DNA of 64,000 nucleotides, taken from Isoetes taiwanensis (Eukaryota; Streptophyta; Lycopodiopsida; Isoetales; Isoetaceae). Made by a program: the position numbers and the translations under genes. Where the stretch lies: positions 1,984,001 through 2,048,000 of the forward strand of contig JAJEKV010000034.1 in NCBI GenBank assembly GCA_021234155.1, read 5' to 3'. This document shows positions 9,400 through 20,572 of this stretch, piece after piece (within the stretch, counting starts at the first letter, position 1; each line of letters begins with the position of its first letter). The notes beneath the pieces were generated by a model, which was not told where the DNA came from, did no database searches, and saw only the letters and a program-made list of their open reading frames with translations.

Positions 9400-12360
9400 T
9401 TTTTTTTTTTACAATTTTAATCATAACAATTGATCCAAAAGCCTGTTTTGAGTGAAGTTTGTTGCATTGGAAAGCTCTCTTCTAGATCTCTGCCATGATA
9501 TATGATTGAATAAAGTTTGGTTAAATTATCTGGTTGAAAAGCTTAACCTTTTGGCTGGCTTTAATTATGGTTTATTCAGTGTAACCTCCATTTGAAAACC
9601 TCTCGGGATTACTTACCTAGTAATTAATCTTTTGGTATTATAAACACTATGGATAAATGTAGATTCTATAAAAGGTAATAATTATGATGGTAAACTTTGA
9701 ATCAACAGAAGAGTTGACCACTCATGCTAAACCTTCCTTTCCTTAAGCATTGTTTGGAAGTCACTATGTTGAAGTTCAGAAGATCCCTGGTCATGATATC
9801 TCAAAATTTAGCATCACTTTGCTTCTTTTAGTTCCATTTGCTATTCATTCTTGAACTTTCCCCTTGCTACATACCATAATCCCCTAGCCATTATTTCCAT
9901 CCCTATACCCATGCCATATTTTTATCCCATGTTCACCTTTTTGTTATGAATCCACTCCTTGAATACTTTTGCATAGACCATTTTCTTATTTTCCCATGCA
10001 TAACCCTTGGGACTATTTACCTTCATCATTTTTGCTTTCCCCCCCCACAACCCTTGTTCTGTAATTTCTCACCTTTGCCCTTTTGTCCACCATTCATTTC
10101 AACCATGTTGCTATTTTCCATGATCCATCCCTTTGAATTTTTAGCTAAGTACACCATCATTCCCATTGTCTTTTTACTTTCATGATTATTCCCCTTGCCA
10201 TATTATTTTTTATCTCTATGCTTTCCTTACCATTTTATACCCTTGTTGTTGCCATGCCCCCTATAACCCGATTGGGTTCCGTGGACGTTAAAAATTTTTC
10301 CTTCCTTCCTTCCTACTTTAAATCCTTGCAATTGTGTCTCAAGGGCTTCCCTAGAAGTAGGTGACCTCACTCAAATTTGCCTTGCACCAAATTGTTTTCC
10401 ATGGTCGAAAGTATTTCATTTTTTAAAGCTCATAATTATTGGCTTATTTTAACCCCTTCAGACCATGGTCGAAGACATCTAAATACCTTAACAAGCGAAT
10501 ACGGTGAAAATACAAAGAAACTCTTTCTTTCCCCTTTTGGCACTAACGAAGACCTGGCTTTGAAGCTTTGGAGAATTTTTTGCGAACAAGCATGAAGTTG
10601 GTAGGCCTATGTATAGTTTGAATGAATGGAAATTGCTAAATTTCTATGTGGATCTCACACGTAGTATCATGTAAAAATTGAATGTACGAGATTAAATATA
10701 TCAATGGAGATAATTTTGGGCCTATGCTAAGCATTACGGAAAAAGGGGGTATGATGCATCACTTAGGTTTGGCTATAAAAAAAATCTTATAAAAGAAATG
10801 GGCACTAGGAATATATGGAGATCACCTCAATACTTTTCCGATTATGGTAGGATTCCTCTCAACAGTTTATTGCTTGGATTGTGGGTGCCTATGGTGGCTG
10901 CAGATAGATTTGATATGCTTGTGAAGCATGAAAATGAGACGATTATCTGGAGCTTCAATAACCAGGTCAGTATGGCGCTTTCAATATCGAACGTTTTGGA
11001 GGCAAATCCCTAGTGCAGACGTGATGATAGATCTTGCAATGGTGGCAATAAAAACAAAAACAAATAATGTGGAACATTTTTTCAAAGTGCTAAAATTCGA
11101 ATTAGGGCTTGAAAGCCCTATTTCCAACAACCGTAGCGCCGCTTCCAGCGAGGAAGAGTGGCCGCTTTGGGAAATGCCGTGGAAGTCATGGCTATGCGGA
11201 GTCATGGCCGTGGAAATCATCGCTATGCTCAACTGTGGATGGCCGCCTGTGATTCATATACAGCTAAGTAATCTTGGCCTTAAATGTGATACACGATTTA
11301 GGAAGATATTTAGTTTGGATGCTCTGGGCCTGATCCATGATTGAACCGATTCGGCTGCTTGTAGGAGTCTGTATGCTTATGCAAGATCCTGCTCTATGAC
11401 TCAGGTGTATTTGGTGTATTTGATTGCCATTCTTATCAAGATCTGTAGTGCCAGACTTGGGCGTTACTTGCCATTGGAGAAACCTTTGATTTTGTTTTCC
11501 TATTCTCTTCTCTGAACAATCGAGGATTTCTGGACGATGAAAATTGGGTCGGATCTGTAACAGGATTCAGAGATTTCTCTGGAAAGCCCATGATAAATGA
11601 AATGATTTTGCCCCTTTCTCTTCTTCCTCCAATCCATCGCGGGCCACGTCGGTCTCTATTGTAAGTTTTGGAGCTCTACCTCTTTAGTTCCTGCATTGCA
11701 TTTATATTATTTGCTGTGTTTGTGATTTCTTTGTAGACATCGGGCCTCATTTTAAAGTGCAGAGAAACTTCTTACAAAAAAAAAACAGTACACATTGGGC
11801 CTAAGAAATCCAGGACATTGTATTTGAATGTGCACTAAAATCACACATTTGTCTAGCTTTTGTCTAGTTAGCTTCTTGCATCTTAATTATGTTCTATTAT
11901 TTAATGCATATTTCAGATGATGGTCTATTATTTATTGCATATTCCTGAGAACGCATTAGCTTCAGATATAGCAAGATCAATAAAGTACTAAGTTTGATAA
12001 TATCCAAGATGTTACTATGTAAAATGGATTATACAATGAATTTCTTCATGCAACCAGATTGGCCATTCCTAAAATCAATCAGCTAAGAAAGAAAAGAGAT
12101 ATGCGATTGTAGTTTTGAAGGCCAGAGGGACGAGAACTGAAAAGGATGCTATTTGGCATGTAGAAGAATGACTTTTCTGTTCATATTTGTTAGGGGAAAC
12201 ATTCGTTGTTTCCTAGCTGCAAATTTAGTTAGTATTATTCCATCTAGATCTGAGATTCACAGAGAGTACATGGAAAGTAACATATTTATAGTGCATGATG
12301 GAGTATTCACATGTCTTATTACAGCTACTTGGTTTATGAGTTCTTAATTAGTCCTTATTT
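9400..12360. other. Interior of the non-autonomous CACTA, no recognised gene
   Basis: Short open frames lie at 10377-10595 (contains FFKAHNYWLILTPSDHGRRH) and 10798-11344 (contains SMALSISNVLEANP in one frame and SSEEEWPLWEMPWKSWLCG in another). None is recognised, and the frames are short and shifted. About 11100-11780 looks like a 5' gene end with an intron: a CCATCGCGGGCCACGTCGG block then GTAAGTTTTGG. Captured host sequence is likely, but the source is not identified. Confidence 0.35.
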
Positions 12361-12369
12361 TGCTACAGG

Positions 12370-12841
12370 TAAAGATATTGGAGAAAGAGCTAACTGTGAG
12401 ACGGAAGGCACGGAAAAGTGCATATGCTTCTTTGAGAGCTGCATTGCAAAGGTCTGCGCAGCAAAGGTTGATGGAAAAGGAGAAAAACAAGAGCCCCCTT
12501 CTGCAGCAGCTATGAGGATTTCATGGGCAATAGGTAAGGTTGCTGAGGCTGAAATAAGCAACATGGTAATGCCTTTATTAAATTTGATAACACCATTAGA
12601 TTGTGGAGAAATGAATTTTAGGCGCTGTTATGTTATGCCTTTCTATACTGTCATGTTATGCTTTTCTATACTGTCTTTTGAAAATGTTTCTGCTGTGAAT
12701 ATTGCAGATTTTAAATGTTGATCGTGATTTTAATGATATTGGTGTTGCAAAATTTACGATCAAGTCTTTTGTTGTAAAAAATTGCTTACCGGCAGCCAAG
12801 TCAGTTCTCTCAGCTTGGAACGAACCTAAAGAATGGGGAAG
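12370..12841 (+). pseudogene. Captured fragment of a SABRE/KIP-like (bridge-like lipid-transfer) gene
   Basis: Two exon-like pieces. The first follows TTTTGCTACAG and runs 12370-12565. It encodes ELTVRRKARKSAYASLRAAL and RLMEKEKNKSP, then after a frame change AMRISWAIGKVAEAEISNM, and ends at a GTAATG donor. The second follows ATATTGCAG and runs 12708-12841. It encodes DRDFNDIGVAKFTIKSFVVK, NCLPAAK and LSAWNEPKEWG, and ends at GTTTGA. The order and wording match, from memory, the plant SABRE/KIP family (Golgi-body localisation domain), large proteins of cell expansion now grouped with bridge-like lipid-transfer proteins. Conserved introns show it was copied from genomic DNA. The piece is a small part of a protein of over 2,000 residues and has an internal shift and a deletion. 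Confidence 0.7.
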
Positions 12842-13389
12842 GTTTGATTGTCATATTTTCCTTCACTGCCTTGTTCATGTATTTATTTTGTTCCTTCATG
12901 CATATTTATTGCAACAAAATTAGCTTCGGAATGTTTTGATGTTTATGTAGGAATACTTTTGAATGATAGATGGTCAAAGGGGCTAGCTCATCGAAGCTGT
13001 AGAATCCCTTCCCTCTATACCTTCAATGCTAAGTGGTGAGACTGCTTTTTATTTTATTAATTTAGCAAATTCACATTGGTCTGCTTACTGGTTAAATTGG
13101 CTGCAGGTAATTAGAGCTTGAGCTCCTTTACACAAGCTTGAAGCTTGGGCTCATGTGTTGAGTCCTTTTTACAAATATTAGACATGTAATGAGAGTTGTT
13201 TCTCTCTTGGTGGTGAAATGAAAATTGTGCATCCTTTGACAATGTACTTGTTACTACTTGAATAAAGGAAATTTTTTCACATTCTTGTCTATAAATTTGT
13301 AAGATATATTTATGTCAATTTAAGCATCAACTATTGAAGGCAACTAGAATTAATTTAAACTGCAACTGAATCCAAGATATACTGCAAAA

Positions 13390-13680
13390 ATGTTTCTGAC
13401 GAAAACGTTGACGCAGATTTTGACGAATTTTCTGACGATTTTGCTGACAAAAAATCTGACGATCTTTTTGACGAAAAATCTGACGATTTTGCTGACGAAC
13501 CCTGACGTTTTTTCTGACGATTTTCTTGACGCTTAATCGTCAGAACGTTGACGATTTTTTGATTTAAATGCCCGACGTTATATCGCCGATAAAACCGCCG
13601 ATAAATCGTCGAAAAGAGGGTCTGGACAGTTGTCTGTTTTGTGAAGACTATCTGACGATTTTGCTGACGCAGAACACTTA
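13390..13680. repeat. Right subterminal repeat array
   Basis: Repeated TGACGATTTTGCTGACGA-like units, at least eight GACGA/CTGACG copies, mirroring 9110-9395. It ends at the terminal CTCTTGTAGTG. Confidence 0.75.
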
Positions 13681-13693
13681 TTCTCTTGTAGTG

Positions 13694-14205
13694 TTGGCTG
13701 TACTTGCAGCAGTGTTGTCTGGAAGGGCACAAGCTTCCGCCCATTTTGTGGCATAATCAGTGATGACCAGAATGTAGCGGGCAGGGGTGTGCCGCGCCGG
13801 TGGGTCCATGGGCCCCACAAAGTCCATTCCCCATTTGCTAAAGGGAAGTGGCGTGGCAACCGGCGTCAAGGGAAGAGCGTCACGGGCCGTGGGCTTTCCC
13901 ACACGCTAACAGACGTCACACGTGCGAGCAAAAGCATGGGCATCTTTGAAGAGCGTGGGCCAGAAATATCCTGCCAAAAGAATTTTGCGTGCCATTGGCG
14001 TCACCACTAAAATGACCACCACCAAGCCCGTCATGGGCTTGTCGAACAATATCGGGCACCTCATGAGGGAGGACACAACGACGGAGGACCATGTCTTTAC
14101 CGCGTTTGTATACCATGGTGTAGTCACGGACCTCTTTGAGAAACTGACGGCGGCGGGAGCGAAGCTTGTCCGGAGATAGCGTCGGATCTTCTTGAGGAAG
14201 AGCAC
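13694..14205 (-). pseudogene. Integrase, zinc-binding end and first half of the core
   Basis: In element sense it reads DAHAFARTCDVC, which is the CC half of the HHCC zinc module. A stop follows (TAG, in place of the expected Gln before RVGKPTARD), then FSKWGMDFVGPMD, which carries the first catalytic Asp. ITDYATKWAEACALPDNTA follows, up to the CACTA insertion at 13694. The HH half (AHDGLGGGHFSGD) is in the neighbouring frame, so there is also a frameshift near 14010. The second half of the domain resumes at 9096. Confidence 0.85.
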
Positions 14206-14707
14206 CAGTTAGAAGATATTGCTGAAAGTTGTGAAACCAATGGGGCGTGGCCGTGACGAGGAACAATTGAGCGTCTGGGAAGGCATCAGAAACAGCCGTG
14301 GAGGGATCATCCGTGTGGATGCGTGAAAGATAATCAGGCACCACATGAGACTTGTCTGCCTTATGAACAATTTCGAAGGGAGCGAATTCTTGCAGAAGAA
14401 GGACCCAACGAGCAATTCTACTCGTGGGCGTGGCTTTGTTGATTAAATAGAGGAGAGCTTGATGATCAACAAAGAACTTGATCTGGCTGGCAAACAAATA
14501 ATGACGGAAACGTTGGACACAGAAAACTAAGCCCAAAGCTTCCCGTTCCGTGGCAGAATAGTTGCGCTCAGCAGGATTGAGTTTCCGGCTGGCATAGCGG
14601 ATTGGTTTATCCGTGTGTTCATCATAGGTCTGAGAAAGAACAGCACCAATGGCAAAAGCAGAGATCAACATGAACGTGGAAGGGCTTGTCCCATTGAGGA
14701 GGAACAA
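14010..14707 (-). pseudogene. RNase H domain and start of integrase
   Basis: In element sense it reads ISAFAIGAVLSQ, PIRYASRKLNPAERNYSATE and REALGLVFCVQRFRHYLF, then FFVDHQALLYLINK and DKSHVVPDYLSR. This is the usual Ty3/gypsy RNase H series. Residues E (in ATEREA) and D (in FVDHQAL) of the catalytic set are visible. It then continues through the tether to integrase. The upstream RT frame is one base out, with a frameshift between about 14650 and 14690 at the first RNase H beta strand. The domain removes the RNA strand during cDNA synthesis. Confidence 0.88.
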
Positions 14708-15410
14708 GTATCGGGGCCTGAGTAAGTAACAACTTCAACTTCTGAAAAGCAGCTTCCGCTTGGGAATTCCAAGCCCAAGTGGATTCATCACCAGTGAGTT
14801 TATGAATGGGATCAGCTATAGTTGTAAGTCCAGGAATGAAGGTGGAATAGTAATTAACCTTACCCAGGAAGGAACGTGTCTCTTTGATATTAGATGGTGC
14901 TTGAGCCTTCAGTACACAACTGATTTTAGTAGGATCCGTGGTGATTCCATCTTTACTGACTACATGACCCAAAAGAACACCTGAGGTGACGCAGAAAGTG
15001 CATTTCTCAGGATTGAGACTAATGCCAGATTCATCACATTTTTGAAAGACAAGCTCCAACTTTTCCAAGTGATCATCCATGGAGCTGTAGGCTGAAAAAT
15101 CATCTTGAAAGATCTGAAGAAAAGGTTTATCCTTCATATAGTCTTGAAAGACGGAGAGCATGATACGCTGAAAGGTTGAAGGAGAGTTGGATAAACCAAA
15201 AGGTACCACCTTATAGGCAAAAGTGCCCCACGGGGTGGTGAAGGTAGTTTTGAGTTGATCTTCTTGCTTGATAGAAATTTGATTGTACCCAGAGAAACCA
15301 TCCATGAAATAGTACATCTCATGACCAGCTACTTCTTCAAGAACCTGGTCAGTGAAGGGAAGCGGAAAGTGATCACGCTCCGTAGCTTGATTGAGTTTTC
15401 TGTAATCCAC
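14650..15410 (-). pseudogene. Reverse transcriptase, palm and thumb (C-terminal part)
   Basis: In element sense the frame begins at the transposon junction with VDYRKLNQATERDHFPLPF. It continues YYFMDGFSGYNQISI (first catalytic Asp), TTPWGTFAYKVVPFGLSNSP and TFQRIML. The active site reads LQIFQDDFSAY; the DD pair is kept, but the residue before it is Gln where Val or Met is usual. KCTFCVTSGVLLGHVVS and TRSFLGKVNYYSTFIP follow. The frame is lost near 14660, where RNase H starts. The first part of the domain is at 33372-34360; insertion 15411-33368 with TSD CAC separates the two. Confidence 0.92.
15408..15410. repeat. TSD CAC of the RT insertion
   Basis: CAC precedes the left end at 15411 and follows the right end at 33369-33371. 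Joining the flanks across one CAC restores the RT motif KIRVCVDYRKLN. Confidence 0.93.
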
Positions 15411-15599
15411 CACACTCACCCCGGTTTTTGGTCCACTGTGGAAAACATCAGTTTTGGTAGGTCTACATGTCCTGTTTTCAAAGAATCCTACATGTGGATT
15501 TGTGGAGGTATGGTTTTGTTCGATAATGGTGCTCTTTTTTCAGTGGACTAAAACATCCACTGTTGTTTTGTAGTTTCCTCTATTGTGACATGTCATTTT

Positions 15600-16130
15600 A
15601 TAATACAATCCACTGTAGGAAAGAATACTTGAATTTCTACATGTCTAATAATTCTATTGTCACATGTCTTTATAGATGTAGGAAAGAATATTTGATTCTC
15701 TACATGTCCTATGCTTCCATTCACATGTCTTTATAGAAGTAGGACAGAGTATTATTTACTAAAGCATTGTAGGAAAGAATACATGAATTACGACATGTGT
15801 AATACTTCTATTATCACATGTCTTTATAGAAGTAGGAAAGAATACTTGATTCTCTACATGTCGTATGCTTCCATGTCACATGTCTTTATAGTAGTAGGAC
15901 AGAGTACTTTATTTGCTAAGGCATTGTAGGAAAGAATACATGAATTACGACATGTGTAGTACTTCTATTGTCACATGTCTTTATAGAAGTAGGAAAGAAT
16001 ACTTGATTCTCTACATGTCCTATCCTTCCATATCACGGGTCTTTATAGTGGTAGGACAGAGTACTTGATTTGCTACATGTGATGCACGTGCACGATCACA
16101 TGTCCTTATACTAGTATTCCATGTAAGACA
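15600..16130. repeat. Subterminal tandem repeat of the type A end
   Basis: A unit of about 130 bases repeated four times, built on TCACATGTCTTTATAGAAG followed by TAGGAAAGAATAC and TCTACATGTCCTATGCTTCC. The same array in inverted orientation is at 45730-46250 in the sister element. It is probably the subterminal transposase-binding region of this family. Confidence 0.85.
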
Positions 16131-16197
16131 AGTTACTTAGACTACTTCAATTACTTAACGCCTATTTTTGCATAACAAAACCATCAAGAATTTGATT

Positions 16198-16200
16198 TGT
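16198..16200. repeat. TSD TGT of the nested CACTA
   Basis: TGT before CACTACAAGAGAATG at 16201 and again at 25511-25513. The sister element at 45651-45674 has the uninterrupted sequence with a single copy (ACA on the plus strand). Confidence 0.95.
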
Positions 16201-16229
16201 CACTACAAGAGAATGATGGTTAAACGTCG

Positions 16230-16690
16230 TAACATTAGTCAGAGAGCCTTTGTAAAATAGACAAGTGCCCAAACCATATTCCTGACGAATGAAGTGACGA
16301 GTTTTATCTGACAAATATTAGTCAGCATATTAGTCAGAAGATTAGTCAGAGTAAAAGTCATGTTATTAGTTATATGTATAGTCAGTTTCTTAGTCAACAA
16401 TTTAGTCAGATGACTAGTCAATGTAATAGACAGAATCTTATTTTGTTAGTCAGTTACTTAGTCAGTTTATTAAATAGCTAATTAGTCAGCTAATTAGGTA
16501 CGTAATTAGTCAATGTATTACTTAGATATTTAGTCATGATATTAGTCAGATATTTAGTCAAATCCTTAGTCAAAAAATTCGTCATAGAAATAGTTAGAAT
16601 ATGGGTCAATTATTAGTCGACACGGTTGGTCGGGGCAATAGTCGGACAATCAATGCAAAGTTATTTGGCCACGACATTAGTTATTAGTCA
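16230..16690. repeat. Left subterminal TTAGTCA array
   Basis: More than 20 copies of TTAGTCA or close variants at irregular 10-20 base spacing on both strands. The mirror array is at 24985-25480. In En/Spm, clustered subterminal motifs of this kind bind TNPA. Confidence 0.85.
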
Positions 16691-16975
16691 GAAGAACAGT
16701 CAAGATATAATTCTATTAACATTCGTTACAATAGACATAACAGCAATTAATATTTGTTACAATAGATAAAATCGAATAAAATGCGATTGACATTTGTGAA
16801 CAACAGATACAAAAAGACAAAATGTAAAGATAAAGACTTGATTACAAATAAGTAGTCATTACAAGTAGTCAAAACTTAAGACTTGAATACAAATCAGTAG
16901 TCATTAAAGATAGTAAGAGCAAAGTGTTAGAAACACATCAAAACTTGAAGAGTTCACATTTTGCGAGTACTCATG

Positions 16976-17830
16976 TCAGCCTCTTGTCTTTCGAAGTGAC
17001 TTATATTGCGCAATGTTCCGTGCAATAGTCCCATCTACAAATTCAGAACCCAAATTTCTGCTAAGTCCTCGAGTCTTGCTCTTCTTCCCTTTTTGTCTCG
17101 ATGTGGATGCATTATCACTTCTCTTGCTGCCCTCCTCCACATCATTTCTCTTCTTCATAATCATCTCTTCCATACTCCTTGCACTCTCCAATCCCTTCTC
17201 CATAACTGCGTCGTAGAAGGCATCAATGTCAGCAGCATCTTCATGTGGCAAATCAGGGGCATCTACACGACAATTTAACTCCACCGCAATCCCCACATCA
17301 TCTTCCACATCTTCCGCTCTAATCTCCTCTACTCCTTCCACTTCTTGCCCACCTCCATCAATTACATGGGCATTCTTGCCTTCCTCAACTCCATGGGCCG
17401 GCTCACTTCTAGATCCACATGAGCTAGTGCTTCTTCTTCCCTTCGATCTTCGTGCGCCTTGGTGTTTGCTTCCTAAAACAGAAGTTGTTTAAGATGAGAG
17501 ACGGATATATCAGAATGCTACAAAGTAGAAATTACCTTCAATTGTTTTCTTCTTCGCTGCTTATTCTTCCTCTCGCCCTTCTTCCCTAAGAAATGCAACG
17601 CCTCAAACTACAAAAGAACAAAAAAATCAGAAATTTTGAGCTCTCACATTTGATCAGAAAGAACAAAAAAAATCAGAAATTAGAACTAAACAAAACGAAT
17701 ACAAAAGCTTACATTTCCAGGAATTCTCCCTTCGGCAATTAGAGATTCTCGATATGCCCTGTATGATCTCTTCTTCTTTATCGCTGCCATAGTTGTTGCA
17801 GAAGGGTAAGCACCCCAATCTCGGAACTAC
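16976..17830 (-). pseudogene. Second CACTA gene, acidic/basic ORF (possibly TNPA-like), several exons
   Basis: Minus-strand exon-like blocks. About 17826-17714 encodes FRDWGAYPSATTMAAIKKKR and SYRAYRESLIAEGRIPG. About 17608-17540 encodes FEALHFLREEGREEE. About 17476-16976 encodes VEGVEEIRAEDVEDDVGIAV, IDAFYDAVMEKGLESARSM and a basic tail with RQKGKKSKTRGLSRNLGSEF, stopping at 16976. Splice-like borders separate them, with one stop near 17560. The mixed acidic and Lys/Arg-rich make-up suits a DNA-binding accessory protein. Similarity to TNPA is only positional, so the assignment is weak. The first 121 codons back from 16976 form one intact frame. Confidence 0.4.
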
Positions 17831-18099
17831 ATAAGATAAAAAAATAGAGTTAGTCAAGAAAAATCTTTGATTGCTGATCCAAATCCAGGCGATCATTTTT
17901 TTTTGTCTTAGCTCTGAATGGGTGATGCTGGTCCGAGATTCTGATACAACACTTGTCCACATGTATTCAATGACCAGCATTGAGGTTCATTGTATAATTA
18001 GATGGACCTAGTTCATCTAAGTACATTAATCTTTTTTCTGGAAATAACCTTGTTGAAGCAACTGCCTTTCCATGGTAAATAACCTTGTTGAAATAACCT

Positions 18100-18260
18100 T
18101 GCCTTGAAATACTGCTGCATTTCTGATATAAGCCCCTTTTCCAGATCTGAATCCCTTTGCAACTGTATGCTGCGATGGGATGTTAATGTTGTTACTGCAC
18201 TTATCGACATGTACATCAAGTGCGGAAGAATAACCAATGCTCGGCAACTCAGATCGGGCA
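18100..18260 (+). pseudogene. Captured PPR-protein fragment
   Basis: The plus strand reads DVNVVTALIDMYIKCGRITN followed by ARQL at about 18158-18247. This is the standard S-type pentatricopeptide-repeat wording (TALIDMY-KCG-I--AR). PPR proteins bind organelle RNA in plants. Only about one repeat is recognisable; an indel disturbs the sequence just upstream, and the downstream frame (18220-18780) does not continue as PPR. The fragment lies between the two CACTA genes, consistent with transduplication. Confidence 0.6.
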
Positions 18261-18780
18261 GCTTCGGCTAGGTTCCAATTCATATGTGGTGCAGCAGGGC
18301 TTTCTAGATTCTAATGGTCAAACTTGTGATGTTGTTTATTGTCAAGAGGCGATGTACCCAAATCCTCAATTGCTAGATGGCCATGCGAAACCACATAAGA
18401 ATTGGATCACAGTATCTGGTCATCAAGGCAGTCCACATGTAAGAAACCCACCTCAAGAGATGGAAGTCATGCAATCAAGTATTATGAACAATTCTCATAA
18501 CAATGGCCAATCTATTGGCTGCCATTCTTCTCCACATCTAAGTGATATAGAAAGGAGCCAATCTGCAAATATGTTCATGCATAGGAATGGCTGGAGGGGC
18601 CCTCAGATACAACAAGCTTCACCCAGTTTGGTGTCAACACAAATTCCACAAGCTTGGACAACCCGCATCACAATAATCGAATGTCACGCGACTTGCCGCA
18701 GGATCAATTATCGAGACCATCTTCATGCTTCTATGAAGTCAAAGCTACAGGGAGTGTGGAATGACATTGACAATCACTAA
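18220..18780 (+). CDS. Unrecognised 186-codon frame inside the CACTA
   Basis: An open frame with a first Met-like codon at 18220 and a stop at 18778-18780. The product is polar, rich in Gln, Asn, His and Ser (for example QSSIMNNSHNNGQSIGCHSS and MYPNPQLLDGHAKPHKNW), with no signal peptide or membrane segment. It starts inside the PPR-like stretch but in another frame. No family is recognised. It could be captured host sequence or chance; its length and even composition make chance less likely. Confidence 0.3.
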   Translation: MRKNNQCSATQIGQLRLGSNSYVVQQGFLDSNGQTCDVVYCQEAMYPNPQLLDGHAKPHKNWITVSGHQGSPHVRNPPQEMEVMQSSIMNNSHNNGQSIGCHSSPHLSDIERSQSANMFMHRNGWRGPQIQQASPSLVSTQIPQAWTTRITIIECHATCRRINYRDHLHASMKSKLQGVWNDIDNH

Positions 18781-20560
18781 TAGGGATGATGTAAGCAGAT
18801 GATGCAAGATTGCAAAAAACCATACTTGGCCCGGTAATACCCTTCACCTATTTCATGACATGGATAGACAAACCAGCCTACAAAGCGGCCAAAGTCTTAA
18901 GAACAACTCACCAAATCGAAGTTCTCAACTGCTAGTAAGGCGTAGATCGAGCATCCAACTCGGGACGATATTTCACAAGGAAGTCCTCAATCAAATGCCT
19001 TTGTTTCGAGCTTGATGTTAGACGTAATCTCCAAAGAAGCAAGTGATAATAGCCTCGCAGTCATATATAGAAACAGAGGAAGGGCTACCACAAAGTTGGA
19101 AGAGTAGTCAACACAAAGAGCCCCTCGACTTTATATTCTAATAGAGTAAATAAAGTGGAACCAAGACAAAGTAATGTCCGCATCAAAATTATTCACAAGG
19201 TGGTTTACAAGATGCAAGTTCGGTTCATGACACTATTTCTCGACAAAAACACTTTGAACGTAACCGTAAATGACCAAAATAATTTTGGACCCTGTGGAAT
19301 GTTCTGGCCTCGTGAAAGGAAGGATACTATCACAAATTCCTTCCAATCTTCTCCATACGAGAATGTGAGGCGTGAAAGTGGTCAAGTTGTTCAAAACTTG
19401 CCGATGCCAAGAAATTTAATCCGGGAATGATATCAACATCCTCCTCGCTTTGAAGCCCGAAAAGTAACATCACTTATAATGAGACCGGCCGCAGATGGAG
19501 TTAATAATCCAAATGCATCTTCCGGGAACCCGATAAGTTGTCGGGTAGGAAATTTAAATCATCTAGAGATTGATTTCAACGCTGTGTATTCGCAAGAATC
19601 AAAGAATTGAGACAAAGAGACGTTGCAAATGAGAGGATGATATCTCGCCACCTGTGAAGGAATTGGCAAGGTGCATAACATACCTTCTATGTCCGGGTGT
19701 GCACTCTAAGGTTCGGATCACCGTAAATGATGTGTTTGGAGCCCTCAATTCCTCGCCAAGCATTTCTCGAAAGCAAAGAGACATTTCGAGCTTGTTCTTT
19801 GTCGCCCATCTTCTCGATCTTCTAGAGCTGCGTACATTAGAGACCCTTTTCCACTAATCAAGTTAACATATCTTTCTTCTCATCTAAATTCCGAGGGGAG
19901 ATATTAGCCATTGTCTGATGCAATGAGATTAAGTAAAGTAAGATTTCCAAGCCAACTTGAAATTCTCGCCGCTTAACATGTTAGAAGACAGATCCAAAGA
20001 ACTCGAGACTTTAGTTACAAATTCAATCGCGGGCAAAAGCTTTGTGCACGGGAAGTTCTTGCATGGCCAAAAGTACAAAGTAAGAATATGGAAATACAAA
20101 ATTTTACCTTTGTAGCGCACTCATGCTATAAACCAGCACCATTTGTTGTGAAACCATTTATGAATAAAAAGGGAAGATCTATGGAGTATGCGTAATTTGA
20201 CAAGCTTTTAAAAGGGGTCAAAGCAAGGCTAAGATGCGTTTGCTTTTATTGAAGAGTCGTTGGCAAATTTTGAAGAATGTAAATGTTGGTTTAGGGCATG
20301 CGGCACAAGTAGTCATGCTTTGTGGTGTTTTACACAACCGCCACCGAAAGTGGAGAACCTCAAGCGATGATCTTGGGCCGATATTTTTGAATAATAACTC
20401 TTCCTCGGGCCAAAGTTCGATACCGACCGGTGCAAACAGAGATAGGCAGGCCCGGTAAGAGACTCATTATTTAGAGATTGGCTTGAAAGGAGAGGGGGGC
20501 AAAGATGATGCTTGAACACATAAGTAAGGCATATGGAATGCGATCGTGATTACCTAGATA
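18781..20560. other. CACTA interior without a recognised gene
   Basis: Only short broken frames are present (for example 19155-19430 and 20234-20458). Nothing is recognised; codon-like stretches are interrupted. It is probably decayed captured or intronic sequence. Confidence 0.4.
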
Positions 20561-20572
20561 GGCAACCTAAGC

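Larger units (their letters stand above)
9097..13693. mobile_element. Non-autonomous CACTA-type transposon with captured gene fragments
   Basis: 4,597 bases with inverted ends CACTACAAGAGGATGAG (left) and CACTACAAGAGAATAAG (right, reverse complement), plus a perfect 3-bp TSD (TTG). Both subterminal regions (about 9115-9385 and 13390-13680) are packed with GTCAG/GACGAT/CGTCGG motifs, the arrangement expected of transposase-binding subterminal repeats in the En/Spm superfamily. No transposase is found inside. The interior has a SABRE-like gene fragment (12370-12841). Other unrecognised segments, such as 10377-10595 and 10798-11344, may also be captured. The end sequence is almost the same as that of the transposase-bearing element at 16201-25510. 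Confidence 0.92.

Noticed and set aside
9946-10364. Hydrophobic frames at 9946-10185 and 10182-10364
   Set aside because: T- and C-rich low-complexity sequence gives Phe/Leu/Pro frames. There is no signal of a real membrane protein gene and no homology recognised.
15600-16130. CRISPR-like regular repeats at the type A ends
   Set aside because: The repeats are long, diverged and continuous without unique spacers. They are subterminal transposon repeats in a plant genome.
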